Assembly: GCA_041671545.1 (NCBI GenBank)
Contig: JBAZBI010000011.1
Coordinates: 75,390 to 139,389, forward strand
Direction: 5' to 3'
Length of the DNA: 64,000 nucleotides
Origin: UBA1563 sp041671545
Lineage (GTDB): Bacteria; Bacteroidota; Ignavibacteria; Ignavibacteriales; Ignavibacteriaceae
Shown here: in pieces, positions 1 to 9,263 of the stretch
Layout of the letters: every line of letters begins with the position of its first letter
Position numbering within the stretch: the stretch's first letter is position 1
Made by a program: the position numbers and the translations under genes
Notes under the pieces: model-generated
Databases searched by the model: none
The model's input: the letters and a program-made list of their open reading frames with translations, nothing else
What the model was told of the DNA's origin: nothing

Positions 1-1461
1 GTGGATGGGTCTCTCCTTTATTTGCAAGCAGCGCGCAATATGTTAAACGGATATAACAAAATGTTTCCCCACTATCCTCTTGCAAATATTCAAAAAGGGA
101 TGTGGCAAAAATTTTCTTACGGTAACGCAGATGTGTTTATGACGGATAACCGTTCGCAAAGAGAGATGAATCTTTTGGGATTTAAAACTACCGGTGATTC
201 TATTTACTTTTCTCCCGATTCTACGCACTCAATACTTGGTGATGAACAAATGGATTGGCTGATAGATGAATTGAAAAACTCAACTGCCGATTGGAAATTT
301 ATTTCATCCGGTACACCGTTCAACCCCGGAATGCGTTCGGCAATTGAGTTAGCTGTGTTGTTGCAAAAAGATCCGAAGTATCAGGAGATTCCAACGCTCT
401 ATGGAATGTTTAATATTAAAGATATTGCGTTTGAACTTTCGGATAAATGGGCAGGATTCCCAAAAGATATTTATCGTTTGCTAAAGGTGATTGATGAAAA
501 TAAAATTACAAACGTAATTTTTCTTTCCGGCGATACTCACACTTCCGGTGTTGATAACGGGAAAAATTCCATGATTCCCGAAATGATGGCGGGACCGCTC
601 GATATAAAGAATATGGGATTCGTTTCTTTAATGGAACGGTTTGGAGTCTTTGTCTTTAATAGCGGCGGGCACACTTCAAACCTTCCCGAATCGGAATTTG
701 GAAATGCGTACGGACGCGTAACCGTGTTTAACGCTGATTCCGTGCTGCTCGAAGCTGTTTCCGAAAATGGAAATGTTCTCGGGAAAACGACGGTAAAAAA
801 TGGTTATCTTCCGCAAACTATAGCTGCAACGGTGGCGCCAAGTATTATAAATTTTGATTCTGTGGTTGTTGGTACATCAAAATTGTCGGTTTTTATACTT
901 CTTAATACGGGTACCGATGATTTGATGATAAACCATATTGAATCCTCAAATCCAAATTTTTTAGTCCCAATTATTCCAGACTCATCAATAAGAATAAAGC
1001 CGGGAGATAAAGAAATATTTCTTGTTTATTATGTTCCGCACCTTGTGCCTAACCAGGGCACGTATGATGATTGTTATATCTCAATTGCTTCAAATGTTAG
1101 CGGCGGACTTTCTCCTGTTTATTGCAAAGCGATTCCTTTCACTCCGAACAGTGTTGATGAAAAAAACAATATTTCCTCATTCGCATTACTTCAAAATTAT
1201 CCCAATCCGTTCAATCCAAGTACAGTGATTAGTTATCAGTTGGCAGTAAACAGTAAAGTCAGTTTAAAGATTTATGATATACTTGGTAATGAAATGGCAA
1301 CTTTAGTAAACGAAGAACAACCAGTTGGGTATTATTCTGTTAAATTTGATGCAGCTAACAACCATCAACTAACAACTAACACACTTTCAAGTGGCGTATA
1401 TTTTTACCAACTGAGAGCGGGGAATTTTGTAGAAACAAAGAAGTTTATTTTAATGAAGTAA
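1..1461 (+). CDS. PhoD-like metallophosphatase with T9SS sorting domain, 5' end missing
   Basis: Partial gene: the frame is open at the window edge, so the true start lies upstream. The visible 486 residues begin in the PhoD/alkaline phosphatase D catalytic half. TDNRSQRE resembles the PhoD D-x-R signature, followed by a GDEQMDWL helix, SGTPF, and the metal-binding SGDTHTSG near residue 175. Family members hydrolyse phosphomonoesters or diesters outside the cytoplasm. Residues about 275-385 form a beta-rich linker domain. The last 90 residues are a T9SS type A sorting domain (QNYPNPFNPST ... SGVYFYQL ... KKFILMK), predicting export through the outer membrane. The sorting domain carries an odd Asn/Thr/Gln-rich insertion around residues 453-461. 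The exact substrate is not readable. Confidence 0.82.
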   Translation: MDGSLLYLQAARNMLNGYNKMFPHYPLANIQKGMWQKFSYGNADVFMTDNRSQREMNLLGFKTTGDSIYFSPDSTHSILGDEQMDWLIDELKNSTADWKFISSGTPFNPGMRSAIELAVLLQKDPKYQEIPTLYGMFNIKDIAFELSDKWAGFPKDIYRLLKVIDENKITNVIFLSGDTHTSGVDNGKNSMIPEMMAGPLDIKNMGFVSLMERFGVFVFNSGGHTSNLPESEFGNAYGRVTVFNADSVLLEAVSENGNVLGKTTVKNGYLPQTIAATVAPSIINFDSVVVGTSKLSVFILLNTGTDDLMINHIESSNPNFLVPIIPDSSIRIKPGDKEIFLVYYVPHLVPNQGTYDDCYISIASNVSGGLSPVYCKAIPFTPNSVDEKNNISSFALLQNYPNPFNPSTVISYQLAVNSKVSLKIYDILGNEMATLVNEEQPVGYYSVKFDAANNHQLTTNTLSSGVYFYQLRAGNFVETKKFILMK

Positions 1462-1472
1462 TATTCCTTTAT

Positions 1473-1517
1473 GACCTCGAAGGTGTAAGGTGATTATGTA
1501 TCCTCTTCTTCGAGGTC
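1473..1517. terminator. Inverted repeat between convergent genes
   Basis: GACCTCGAAG (1473-1482) is perfectly complementary to CTTCGAGGTC (1508-1517), with a 25-nt loop. It lies between the stop of the phosphatase gene and the stop of the convergent M28 peptidase, where a bidirectional terminator is expected. There is no clear U tract, so this is a position-based inference. Confidence 0.45.
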
Positions 1518-1530
1518 TATATTATTAGAG

Positions 1531-2988
1531 CTACTTCAACACCGGCTCTCTTTTATATTTCCCCTCTGCAATTTCTTTAACGGTAAGAAATGCAAGTTTA
1601 GTAATTTGTTGATAGAGAGATTTATTCAGCGTTTCCGGTTTATCTGTTAGTTCATGTAGATGCTCATAACTGTTTTTTGTAACAAAATAAATTGCGGGAA
1701 TTCCCTTATCATGGAATGGACTTGCATCTGCGCCGCCGCCGTTCCAGGTTGCATCGATCATCATTTTATCATTATTCACATCAATCTGTTTTGCAATTTG
1801 CCAAAGCTGTGGAGCGCTTTTCCCGTTACCAACTTGAATGCTGTCGCCATAACCGACACAATCCAAATTCAACATCGCAACAACTTGTTCTTGCTTCACC
1901 GGCAAGTGATTCGCTAAATATTTTGCCCCGTACAAACCTTGCTCTTCGCAGGTAAACAAAACAAAAATGATTGACCGCTTGTTATCGATTTTCCCTTCCT
2001 CAAAAGCCTGAGCGATTTCCATAACCGCAGCTGAACCGGAAGCATTATCGTTTGCACCGGGGAAATAGACTTTACCACCTTGTCCGCCGACGTGATCGAG
2101 ATGAGCGCCGAGAATAATATATTCATTCTTTAGTTTTTCATCTTTCCCTTCAAGCAGTCCGACAACGTTCATTGTTTTTTTCTCTTTAGCGTAATCGGTT
2201 TTAACTTTTATTTTTACTTTGTTTTTAGTTGATACTGTAAATGGAAGTTTGGAAGAATCGATTTTTGCTTGTAAATCTTTCAAGGAGAATCCCGTTTTGC
2301 TTAATATTTCATCTGCGATAGGAATATCAATGTGTAACTCGGGAAAATTTAAATTCTGCTCACCGGAACCGCTTATAACACTGCCGATTGGAAGTTGTGG
2401 TTTTTCATCATTCGGAAACGAGACGAATAAAATTCCTACCGCGCCATGTTGGAAAGTGATTCTTGCTTTCTCTCTTGGATTACCATTTTGCCAGCCGTGT
2501 TTTTCAATATTCCATTTGGGTTGATATTTAAAAACCATCGCAACTTTTCCTTTTACATCAATGGAATTGTAATCATCATAGAGGGAATCAGAAATTCCGT
2601 AACCACAGAAAACCACCGATGCAGTAAGATCGCCGGAACCGGAAAATCCTCTAAAGATATAATCTTTGCCTAATTCACATTTCCTTTCCGAATCATCGGA
2701 ACGAATAACGGAAAATTCTTCGCCCGGTAAAATTTGGCTGTACTCTATATTTAAGTATTGAAAATAGTTCTCATCACCGAAAGGTTTTAATCCCGCTTTC
2801 CCAAATTCCTCCGCTCCGTAACTTGCCGCCGCATTGTAATATTCACTTCCGGCAAGTCTGCCTTGCAGTTCGGGAGAAGCGAGAAATTCCACCCGCTTCA
2901 TCAAACGTTCTTCTTTAATAAGAGAGATAGTTTGCGCAAAAAATGATTGAACAAAAAGAACCGGTAAAAGTAAGTACAATTTTTTCAT
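1531..2988 (-). CDS. Secreted M28 family zinc aminopeptidase with PA domain
   Basis: 485-residue exported peptidase. The start at 2988 is chosen because MKKLYLLLPVLFVQSFFAQ is a clean signal peptide; the frame stays open about 95 codons further upstream, but that stretch overlaps the divergent TetR gene and has no export signal. Residues about 110-250 match a protease-associated (PA) domain. The catalytic domain carries the co-catalytic zinc ligands of family M28: GAHLDHVG (His and Asp), ANDNASGS (bridging Asp), CEEQGLYG (Glu pair), NLDCVGYGD (Asp) and a late His in YEHLHELTD. It should remove N-terminal residues from peptides in the periplasm or outside the cell. No Shine-Dalgarno is visible upstream of the ATG. 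Confidence 0.88.
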   Translation of the reverse strand: MKKLYLLLPVLFVQSFFAQTISLIKEERLMKRVEFLASPELQGRLAGSEYYNAAASYGAEEFGKAGLKPFGDENYFQYLNIEYSQILPGEEFSVIRSDDSERKCELGKDYIFRGFSGSGDLTASVVFCGYGISDSLYDDYNSIDVKGKVAMVFKYQPKWNIEKHGWQNGNPREKARITFQHGAVGILFVSFPNDEKPQLPIGSVISGSGEQNLNFPELHIDIPIADEILSKTGFSLKDLQAKIDSSKLPFTVSTKNKVKIKVKTDYAKEKKTMNVVGLLEGKDEKLKNEYIILGAHLDHVGGQGGKVYFPGANDNASGSAAVMEIAQAFEEGKIDNKRSIIFVLFTCEEQGLYGAKYLANHLPVKQEQVVAMLNLDCVGYGDSIQVGNGKSAPQLWQIAKQIDVNNDKMMIDATWNGGGADASPFHDKGIPAIYFVTKNSYEHLHELTDKPETLNKSLYQQITKLAFLTVKEIAEGKYKREPVLK

Positions 2989-3139
2989 GGAGGACTTTCG
3001 TTTTTTTTCTTTACGAAAATAGGAAAGTCTGACAGAACCGGAAAGAGAATGTTTAGAAATCGGCTCCGCCCATACAAATATGTTCCCGTTCATGAAAAAA
3101 GATTTTGATATTTGCAGATCAGAAATTATCTTACGTACA

Positions 3140-3157
3140 TATAATAAACACTGTTTA
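3140..3157 (+). promoter_or_regulatory. TATAAT box and TetR operator palindrome of the TetR-TonB receptor operon
   Basis: TATAAT (3140-3145) is followed directly by TAAACA-C-TGTTTA (3145-3157), a perfect palindrome around one central base, 22 bp before the ATG of the TetR gene. A palindrome over the start of its own gene is the usual TetR autoregulatory layout. No good -35 at 17 nt is seen (TTGCAG is 22 nt away). It shares the AACA-S-TGTT core with the operator at 42875-42889. Confidence 0.6.
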
Positions 3158-3178
3158 GTAAAAGAACGAGGAAATGTT

Positions 3179-3781
3179 ATGGGAATTGCCGAAAGAAAAG
3201 AATCTGATAAAGAAGTGATGAGAAAGAAAATTCTCGACTCCGCAATGAGACTCTTTTTGTCCGAGGGATACAATAAAGTTTCGATCAGAAAGATTGCCGA
3301 CGCGATTGAATACAGCCCGGCTACGGTGTATCTCTATTTTAAAGATAAAACAGCGATCTTCAATGCTCTGCAAAAAGTCGCATTTGATAAATTTTATAAC
3401 ACCCTTGCCGGATGTCTTAAAATTAAAGATGTGAAAAAACGGCTTGATGAAATAGGAGAACTCTACATGAAGTTTGCGATGGAAAATCCCGAATATTATG
3501 ATTTGATGTTCATTATGAGCGCCCCTATCGATCGCGAAAAAGCAACTTGTTTTATGGACGACCGCGCTTTTAATTTGTTGAGTGGAACAATCGAAGAAGT
3601 CTTCAAGAAAAAGGGAATTAAAAACATTGACGTCGAGGCAACGGCATTTTTACTTTGGGGATTTTCTCACGGATTAGCTTCGCTCATTATCCGTAAACGG
3701 CTGGCACTGATTCCCGACGAGCACCTCAAAGGATTATTCCAAAAAATATCTAAAATGTTAGATAAAAAATTTTTTCAGTAA
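3179..3781 (+). CDS. TetR/AcrR family transcriptional regulator
   Basis: 200-residue one-component repressor. The start at 3179 (MGIAERKE) is preferred because AGGA sits 6 nt upstream and the operator palindrome ends at 3157; an in-frame start about 100 bp upstream would place the operator inside the gene. The N-terminal TetR helix-turn-helix is clear: RKKILDSAMRLFLSEGY, then VSIRKIADAIEYSPATVYLYF. The C-terminal ligand domain (about 75-200) is similar to the TetR at 42917 (MENPEYYDLMFIMSAP versus LENPHFYDIMFILPN), so the two are paralogues. The gene ends 16 nt before a TonB receptor and is probably co-transcribed with it, suggesting control of uptake or export of a small molecule. The ligand is unknown. 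Confidence 0.9.
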   Translation: MGIAERKESDKEVMRKKILDSAMRLFLSEGYNKVSIRKIADAIEYSPATVYLYFKDKTAIFNALQKVAFDKFYNTLAGCLKIKDVKKRLDEIGELYMKFAMENPEYYDLMFIMSAPIDREKATCFMDDRAFNLLSGTIEEVFKKKGIKNIDVEATAFLLWGFSHGLASLIIRKRLALIPDEHLKGLFQKISKMLDKKFFQ

Positions 3782-3797
3782 ATTAAAAGAGGAAAAT

Positions 3798-6302
3798 ATG
3801 GTTGCAAAAGTTATGTTCATTTTTTTGTTTTTAAGTTTTGGAGTTGTGTTTGCGCAACAGTCGCTCATAACCGGGCGCGTGGAAGATGCCTCTTCAGGTG
3901 AAATACTTATTGGAGCGAATATTGTCGTAAATGAAAGAAGCAACACAGGCAGTGCGACTGACGTAAACGGAAATTTTAAAATGTCCGTTCCGGTTGGAAG
4001 TTATTCACTAAAAGTAAGTTCAGTTGGGTACGCACCAATGGTGAAGACGGACGTTATCGTTAAATCGGGGAAAGAAAGTTTTGTAATAATAAAACTTAAT
4101 CCGGTGAATGTTGAATTGAACGAAGTAGTGGTTCAAAGCGATTATTTTGATAAATCAATTCAGGTAAATAATCTCGCAACGGTTGTTTTAAGTTCGGAAG
4201 AAATCCGCAGGTCTCCCGGTTCCGCTCAGGATTTTCAAAGAATTTTGCAAGGAATGGCAGGCGTCTCATTTTCAAACGATCAGAATAATGAGTTGTTAGT
4301 TCGCGGCGGTTCACCAAATGAAAATCTCACTGTATATGATAACATGGAATTACATTCTACGAATCATTATCCCAACGAAATGAACAGCGGAGGACCAATT
4401 AATATGGTCAACGTTGATCTCATCGAAAACATCCAATTTTCTACCGGCGGATTCATTTCAAAATACGGCGATAAACTTTCTTCCGTAATGAGTATTGAAA
4501 CTCGTGAAGGAACACGGAACAGTTTGCTTAAAGGGAACGTCAATCTTTCGATGGCTGGTGCAGGAGTAATTTTGGAAGGGGGAATTAATAATGGAAAAGG
4601 TTCATGGGTTTTTTCCGCGCGTAAAAGTTATATCGATTTAATCGCGGGTTCGTTTGGATTAACGGCAATTCCAAGGTACTACGATTTTCAGTTTAAAGCC
4701 GGATATGATCTTTCTCCGATGCATCATCTTTCAATTTCAGGAATTTATGGAAATGATAAAATCCTTTTTGACGGTGAAGCGGACGTGACAAGAGAGTGGC
4801 TCGCCAACGGCAAGGATTCCGTTGGATATAATCGTATAGATGTTAAGCAAAGCCAAATTGCTGTCGGAACTTCATTGAAAAGTATTTGGGGAAAGAATTT
4901 TTATTCTCTCGTAACGGTTTATCACAATAACTTAAAATATTATGTTGATATTGATGAGAATTATGTTCAGCGCTCATTTGATGCTTCAGGCAAGTCATAT
5001 GACCATCAGTTGCTCAATACAAGAAAAATTGTTCGAGACGATCACCACACCGGAATTCTTGCTGCGAAGAGTGAATTTATCTGGAAACTTTCGAATGAAA
5101 ATGAATTAAGTTTTGGCGGCTTTTTAGGCTCGGGAGATTTTGTACAGGACGTTTACGTCTTTGGTGATTCAGCCCGCTATTGGCTGTCTGAGTTTAACGC
5201 ATGGTCGCCAACAGTTGTTAAACCGTTTTCTCAAATGACTACAGATATCAAATACTTTAATCAGCAGAAATATTATTTCTTTGTAAATGATAAGATTAAA
5301 TTATTTGATAACCGCGTGATGCTAAATGTCGGTTTACGTTATGATTATTTTTCCTACAGTGAAAAAGGATATGCAAGTCCTAGAATTTCCGCGTCTTACT
5401 ACATCATTCCGGGTATTACGAATTTCAACCTTGCTTATGGTGAATACTATCAAACCCAAGCGTATCCAATTTACGGACCTTTGTATGGGAAAAACGAAGA
5501 TGCAAATGTCAATCGGTTTTTAAAAAACACTCACGCGCGCCATTACGTTGCCGGATTTGAACATATTCTTGACGACGGTTTGAAAGTAACTTTAGAAGGG
5601 TATTACAAGCAGTATTCGGATATCCCGGTTTCAGAACAGTTTATTCATTTCTTTGATAGAATGTATCGATCAAATGTTAGACTTAATGTAGGGAAACAAA
5701 ATGCATATGGTATCGATTTGATGATCCAACAAAAACTTGTAAAAGATTATTATGGCACGTTGAGCTATTCAAAAATGTTGAGCAAAATGGAGGACCCCCG
5801 CATTGGAAGGGAAGGAAAAGAATATACTTCGGATTATGAATTTCCAAATATTTTAACGCTTATTATTGGAAAGCGATTTGCCGGTTTACGAAAAAATCTT
5901 GACGAGATGCCGTTCTACATCAAATATCCAAGCATGATCCTTCCATTTTCGGATGATATGGAAATTAGTGTTCGCTATCGCTATGCCAGTGGAAAAGTCT
6001 ACACTCCAAAAGAGTGGAGTACAAATGAACAATATTACGAGGGAGGAGTTCGTTGGAGTAAAGGGAATTGGGTAGAGAATGATGAAATAAATTCGGCTCG
6101 TTATCCCGATTATCATCGTTTGGATATTGCGTTCAACAGCCGTTACAATTTTGAAAAATGGAGCCTGGGAGTTTATCTCTCAGTTCAAAATTTGTACAAT
6201 AGAAAAAATATTGCGGGATACCAGTACAATTCAGACGGAACTCGCGATAATATTTACCAATTCTCACTGCTTCCGGTTGGAGGGATAGAAGTTAATTTTT
6301 AA
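3798..6302 (+). CDS. TonB-dependent receptor with carboxypeptidase-like N-terminal domain
   Basis: 834-residue outer membrane receptor. A signal peptide (cleavage near FAQQS, residues 19-21) is followed by a CarboxypepD_reg-like beta-sandwich at about 22-105 (ITGRVEDASSGEILIGANI ... VGYAPM), a plug domain at about 115-230 (RILQGMAGVS, LLVRGGSPNENLTVYDN), and a C-terminal 22-strand-type barrel ending in PVGGIEVNF with the terminal aromatic typical of barrel proteins. It follows the TetR gene by 16 nt with an AGAGGAAA ribosome site, so it is likely the regulated member of that operon. Receptors of this architecture import large or scarce nutrients using TonB energy; the cargo cannot be told from sequence. 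A strong terminator follows. Confidence 0.9.
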   Translation: MVAKVMFIFLFLSFGVVFAQQSLITGRVEDASSGEILIGANIVVNERSNTGSATDVNGNFKMSVPVGSYSLKVSSVGYAPMVKTDVIVKSGKESFVIIKLNPVNVELNEVVVQSDYFDKSIQVNNLATVVLSSEEIRRSPGSAQDFQRILQGMAGVSFSNDQNNELLVRGGSPNENLTVYDNMELHSTNHYPNEMNSGGPINMVNVDLIENIQFSTGGFISKYGDKLSSVMSIETREGTRNSLLKGNVNLSMAGAGVILEGGINNGKGSWVFSARKSYIDLIAGSFGLTAIPRYYDFQFKAGYDLSPMHHLSISGIYGNDKILFDGEADVTREWLANGKDSVGYNRIDVKQSQIAVGTSLKSIWGKNFYSLVTVYHNNLKYYVDIDENYVQRSFDASGKSYDHQLLNTRKIVRDDHHTGILAAKSEFIWKLSNENELSFGGFLGSGDFVQDVYVFGDSARYWLSEFNAWSPTVVKPFSQMTTDIKYFNQQKYYFFVNDKIKLFDNRVMLNVGLRYDYFSYSEKGYASPRISASYYIIPGITNFNLAYGEYYQTQAYPIYGPLYGKNEDANVNRFLKNTHARHYVAGFEHILDDGLKVTLEGYYKQYSDIPVSEQFIHFFDRMYRSNVRLNVGKQNAYGIDLMIQQKLVKDYYGTLSYSKMLSKMEDPRIGREGKEYTSDYEFPNILTLIIGKRFAGLRKNLDEMPFYIKYPSMILPFSDDMEISVRYRYASGKVYTPKEWSTNEQYYEGGVRWSKGNWVENDEINSARYPDYHRLDIAFNSRYNFEKWSLGVYLSVQNLYNRKNIAGYQYNSDGTRDNIYQFSLLPVGGIEVNF

Positions 6303-6310
6303 GAAGTAAC

Positions 6311-6341
6311 AAAAAAGGCTGTTCAGGGAACAGCCTTTTTT
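6311..6341. terminator. Strong bidirectional intrinsic terminator
   Basis: Perfect 14-bp stem (6311-6324 with 6328-6341) and a 3-nt loop: A6-GGCTGTTC, AGG, GAACAGCC-T6. The A run and T run make it work in both directions, fitting its place between the convergent TonB receptor and lipoprotein genes. Confidence 0.92.
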
Positions 6342-6345
6342 ACTC

Positions 6346-7647
6346 TTAGTTGAATTTCCTTACTAAATTGATATTTGCTTCATTTGTTGACAAGTTAAAC
6401 CCGACATAATATAGCCGATACTCATTATCTATTTTAATTAAATATGGGTTTTGAATATAATTTGTCGCGTGATTGTAAGTAGTATTTTTCGTGAAAATTG
6501 GATTGTTTGAATCCTTAGTCCAATTTATTCCATCAGATGAGTATGCCATCCCAAATGCAGTCGCAGACTCAAAATAATTCTCAAAGACCATAACATATTT
6601 ATTCTTATCCAGAATTACTGTTGGATAGTAAGCCCCAACTCCTTCCCATGGCTCAGTTACAGAAAGAATAGGATTATTGTTATATCTTATCCAATTTACT
6701 CCATCATCAGAAAAAGCAAGACATACTACTCTTTTCGATGCTGCCGTTGAAACAGAATAATACATATAATATTTGTTGTTTATCTTTAACACCTCTGAAG
6801 CAATAGAAGAGAACTCAAAAATGCTGTCGGCATGTAATACAGGGTTTGGATATTTAGTCCAATTTATTCCATCATTAGAAACAGCTAATCCAATTTGATA
6901 AGGTCCTGCATGAGAAGGATTCCCAATAAAGTACATTTTGTAGGTTCCGTTATCTTTAATTACTGCGCCAACAGAAACTCCATATGAATCCCAACTTCCA
7001 TTTGAGCCTGCAGTTAAAACCGGTTTATCAACTTTTCTATACCAATGTAATCCATCAGTTGAAACTGCATAACCAACACTATGTACTCCATTATTGCCAA
7101 CATTAGCATACCACATTTTATAACTGTTTTCATCGAAGATGACTTTGGGTTGGATTATTCCTCCAACATCAAACAGTGAATTTGTTTTTATGAGAACAGG
7201 ATTTAGATTGTAATCAATCCACTTGGAATTATTCGTTCCCCAATTTACAAGTATGTAAAGACTTCCGTAACCACTTGAGGCGGGGAGTAATGTTAAATTT
7301 ACTTGAGTTGTAATACCTTCTACGACAGTAACATCTGTTTCACCAGAATAAATAACTTTTGAATTCTCATTCAGCGCATCAATTCTTAAATGCCAAATGC
7401 CGACTTCAATAGAATTGAATGAAATATCTGCTGAAGAGTCAGACACAAAGTTTAAAACATTTTTTAGTGTATCGAAATTATTACGAGAAAGGTAAGCAAT
7501 AACAGAAATGACATTGTTTGGTTTTTGAGTTTTATCAATCTTCAACAATACTTGTCCCTTGTTCTCTGTTTGAGAAGAAACAAGTGTTGTATCTTTTTTG
7601 CAACCGACAAATAAAACTAAAACAACTAAAACGAGAATGTTCTTCAT
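6346..7647 (-). CDS. Lipoprotein with five-bladed beta-propeller (glycosidase-like) repeats
   Basis: 433 residues. The start at 7647 has GGGAGG upstream. MKNILVLVVLVLFVGCKK is a lipoprotein signal (Cys16). Residues about 25-140 form a beta-sandwich-like region. Residues about 145-433 contain at least four repeats of the form (A/F)xSxDGxxWx(R/K)xxxxPV/IL, for example YAVSTDGLHW, LAVSNDGINW, LAFSDDGVNW and MAYSSDGINW, typical of five-bladed propellers related to glycoside hydrolase families 43/32/130. I do not see an unambiguous catalytic acid set, so enzymatic activity on glycans is an inference; it may only bind. It is anchored to a membrane, probably facing outward. It stands alone, downstream of the pyruvate dehydrogenase operon. 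Confidence 0.75.
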   Translation of the reverse strand: MKNILVLVVLVLFVGCKKDTTLVSSQTENKGQVLLKIDKTQKPNNVISVIAYLSRNNFDTLKNVLNFVSDSSADISFNSIEVGIWHLRIDALNENSKVIYSGETDVTVVEGITTQVNLTLLPASSGYGSLYILVNWGTNNSKWIDYNLNPVLIKTNSLFDVGGIIQPKVIFDENSYKMWYANVGNNGVHSVGYAVSTDGLHWYRKVDKPVLTAGSNGSWDSYGVSVGAVIKDNGTYKMYFIGNPSHAGPYQIGLAVSNDGINWTKYPNPVLHADSIFEFSSIASEVLKINNKYYMYYSVSTAASKRVVCLAFSDDGVNWIRYNNNPILSVTEPWEGVGAYYPTVILDKNKYVMVFENYFESATAFGMAYSSDGINWTKDSNNPIFTKNTTYNHATNYIQNPYLIKIDNEYRLYYVGFNLSTNEANINLVRKFN

Positions 7648-7749
7648 ACATTCCTCCCATCCGATAAAATAGTTATTAAATAATTAAAGAAACCGATCTA
7701 AAATAGTAAAAGATTGATTGATGCCAAACACAATTAAAAGAGGCTAATT

Positions 7750-9165
7750 TTATTTCTTCGGTTTGTAGATATGCGCGCTTTGTCCAAAGAAAACTTCCGC
7801 CGCTTCCATCACCGTTTCGGATAATGTTGGATGAGGATGAATCGTTAGCGCCAAATCTCTAACATTTGCACCCATTTCAATTGCAAGCGTTGCTTCTGCA
7901 ATAAGTTCACCTGCGCCGGGACCGCAAATACCAACGCCGAGAATGCGTTCTGTTTCCGGCTCAATGATCAATTTTGTTACTCCGTCATTTCGATCAAGTG
8001 TAACGGCTCTGCCTGAAGCAGCCCAAGGAAACTTTGCGACTTCAACGCTAATATTTTTTTCTTTGGCTTGGTTTTCTGTCAATCCAGCCCATGCAATTTC
8101 AGGATCAGTGAAAACGACTGCGGGAATTGCTTTCGGTTCAAATACTACGTTATGTCCCTCAATATGTTCAACGGCTACTCGCGCTTCGTGTGAGGCTTTG
8201 TGCGCAAGCATCGGTTCACCTGCAATATCGCCGATTGCATAAATGTTTGCATCATCAGTTTGCAGTTGTTGATTCACAACGATCCAGCCGCGTTTGTTAA
8301 CTTTTACATTTGTGTTTTCAAGTCCAAGTCCTTTGGTTTCCGGTCTTCTTCCAATCGACATTAAAACATAATCGTAAACAATTTCGTTGATCGCTCCATC
8401 AGCGGATTGTATTTTAACTTTTATACCGTCTTCAACTTCCACCATTTCAAGAACTCTTGATTTGAGCATAATTTTATCAAAAGATTTTTCAATTCGCTTT
8501 GCAAGAAATTGTACTAAGTCTCTATCAGCACCGGGAAGAAGTCCATCCATCATTTCAACAACACTTACTTTTGTCCCGAGGGCATTGTAAACCGAGCCAA
8601 GTTCAAGCCCGATGTAACCACCGCCGACAACTAGTAACGATTTTGGAATAACCGGCAGATCAAGCGCCGATGTTGAGTTCAATAATCTTTTACTTTGAAT
8701 ATTCAGCGAAGGGATCGTGGTAATAACAGAACCCGTTGCAATGATCGCTTTTTCAAATTTAAATTCTTCAACCGTTCCGTCAACTTTTTCAATTTTTAAG
8801 GTTGAAGAATTCAGAAAACTTGCTCTTCCCTGGATGTAATTAATTTTTCTCTGTTTGGTCATACTTCCTAAACCGCCGGTAAGTTTTGCAACGACTTTAT
8901 TTTTGAATGTACGAAGTCGGTCCAAATCAATATTCGGTTCGCCGAAATCAATTCCCCAAGCTTTTGCCTCCTTCGCTTCGGTTAAAAGTTTTGCAACATG
9001 CAGCAAAGCCTTTGAAGGAATACATCCACGGTAAAGGCAAACGCCGCCGGGATTTTTTTCTAAATCGATTAAGGTTACTTGCATGCCTAAGTCGGCAGCA
9101 GCAAACGCAGCAGCGTATCCGCCAGGACCACCGCCAATAACAACTACACTTTTATTTTGTTCCAT
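7750..9165 (-). CDS. lpdA: Dihydrolipoyl dehydrogenase (E3)
   Basis: 471-residue FAD flavoenzyme that reoxidises dihydrolipoyl groups of the pyruvate dehydrogenase complex with NAD+. Seen: N-terminal FAD Rossmann motif GGGPGGYAA, redox disulfide C43-LYRG-C48, central NAD motif VVGGGYIGLELG, second FAD motif YAIGDIAGEPMLAHKA, and the C-terminal dimer motif HPHPTLSE with the active-site His. Length is normal. It is the last gene of the aceE-hicB-hicA-aceF-lpd operon, 98 nt after aceF; that gap contains two palindromes. Annotation is secure; which 2-oxoacid complex it serves is set by the neighbours. Confidence 0.95.
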   Translation of the reverse strand: MEQNKSVVVIGGGPGGYAAAFAAADLGMQVTLIDLEKNPGGVCLYRGCIPSKALLHVAKLLTEAKEAKAWGIDFGEPNIDLDRLRTFKNKVVAKLTGGLGSMTKQRKINYIQGRASFLNSSTLKIEKVDGTVEEFKFEKAIIATGSVITTIPSLNIQSKRLLNSTSALDLPVIPKSLLVVGGGYIGLELGSVYNALGTKVSVVEMMDGLLPGADRDLVQFLAKRIEKSFDKIMLKSRVLEMVEVEDGIKVKIQSADGAINEIVYDYVLMSIGRRPETKGLGLENTNVKVNKRGWIVVNQQLQTDDANIYAIGDIAGEPMLAHKASHEARVAVEHIEGHNVVFEPKAIPAVVFTDPEIAWAGLTENQAKEKNISVEVAKFPWAASGRAVTLDRNDGVTKLIIEPETERILGVGICGPGAGELIAEATLAIEMGANVRDLALTIHPHPTLSETVMEAAEVFFGQSAHIYKPKK

Positions 9166-9220
9166 AAATCTTTCGATTCTAAAATGATAAAAAATGGGAC
9201 GCAGATTCGTTATGATTTTT

Positions 9221-9258
9221 TATGATCCGCGCGGATCATAATTGATCTTAAAAGATCA
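9221..9258. repeat. Two adjacent perfect palindromes in the aceF-lpd gap
   Basis: A 20-bp perfect palindrome at 9221-9240 (TATGATCCGC and its complement) is followed by TGATCTT-AA-AAGATCA at 9243-9258. Both contain GATC. They separate aceF from lpd and may be a REP-like element, an mRNA-stabilising structure, or an attenuator setting the E2:E3 ratio. Confidence 0.6.
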
Positions 9259-9263
9259 GCGTA

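Noticed and set aside
2989..3273. Long N-terminal extension of the M28 peptidase
   Set aside because: It overlaps the TetR operator and gene and has no export signal, whereas the ATG at 2988 begins a signal peptide.
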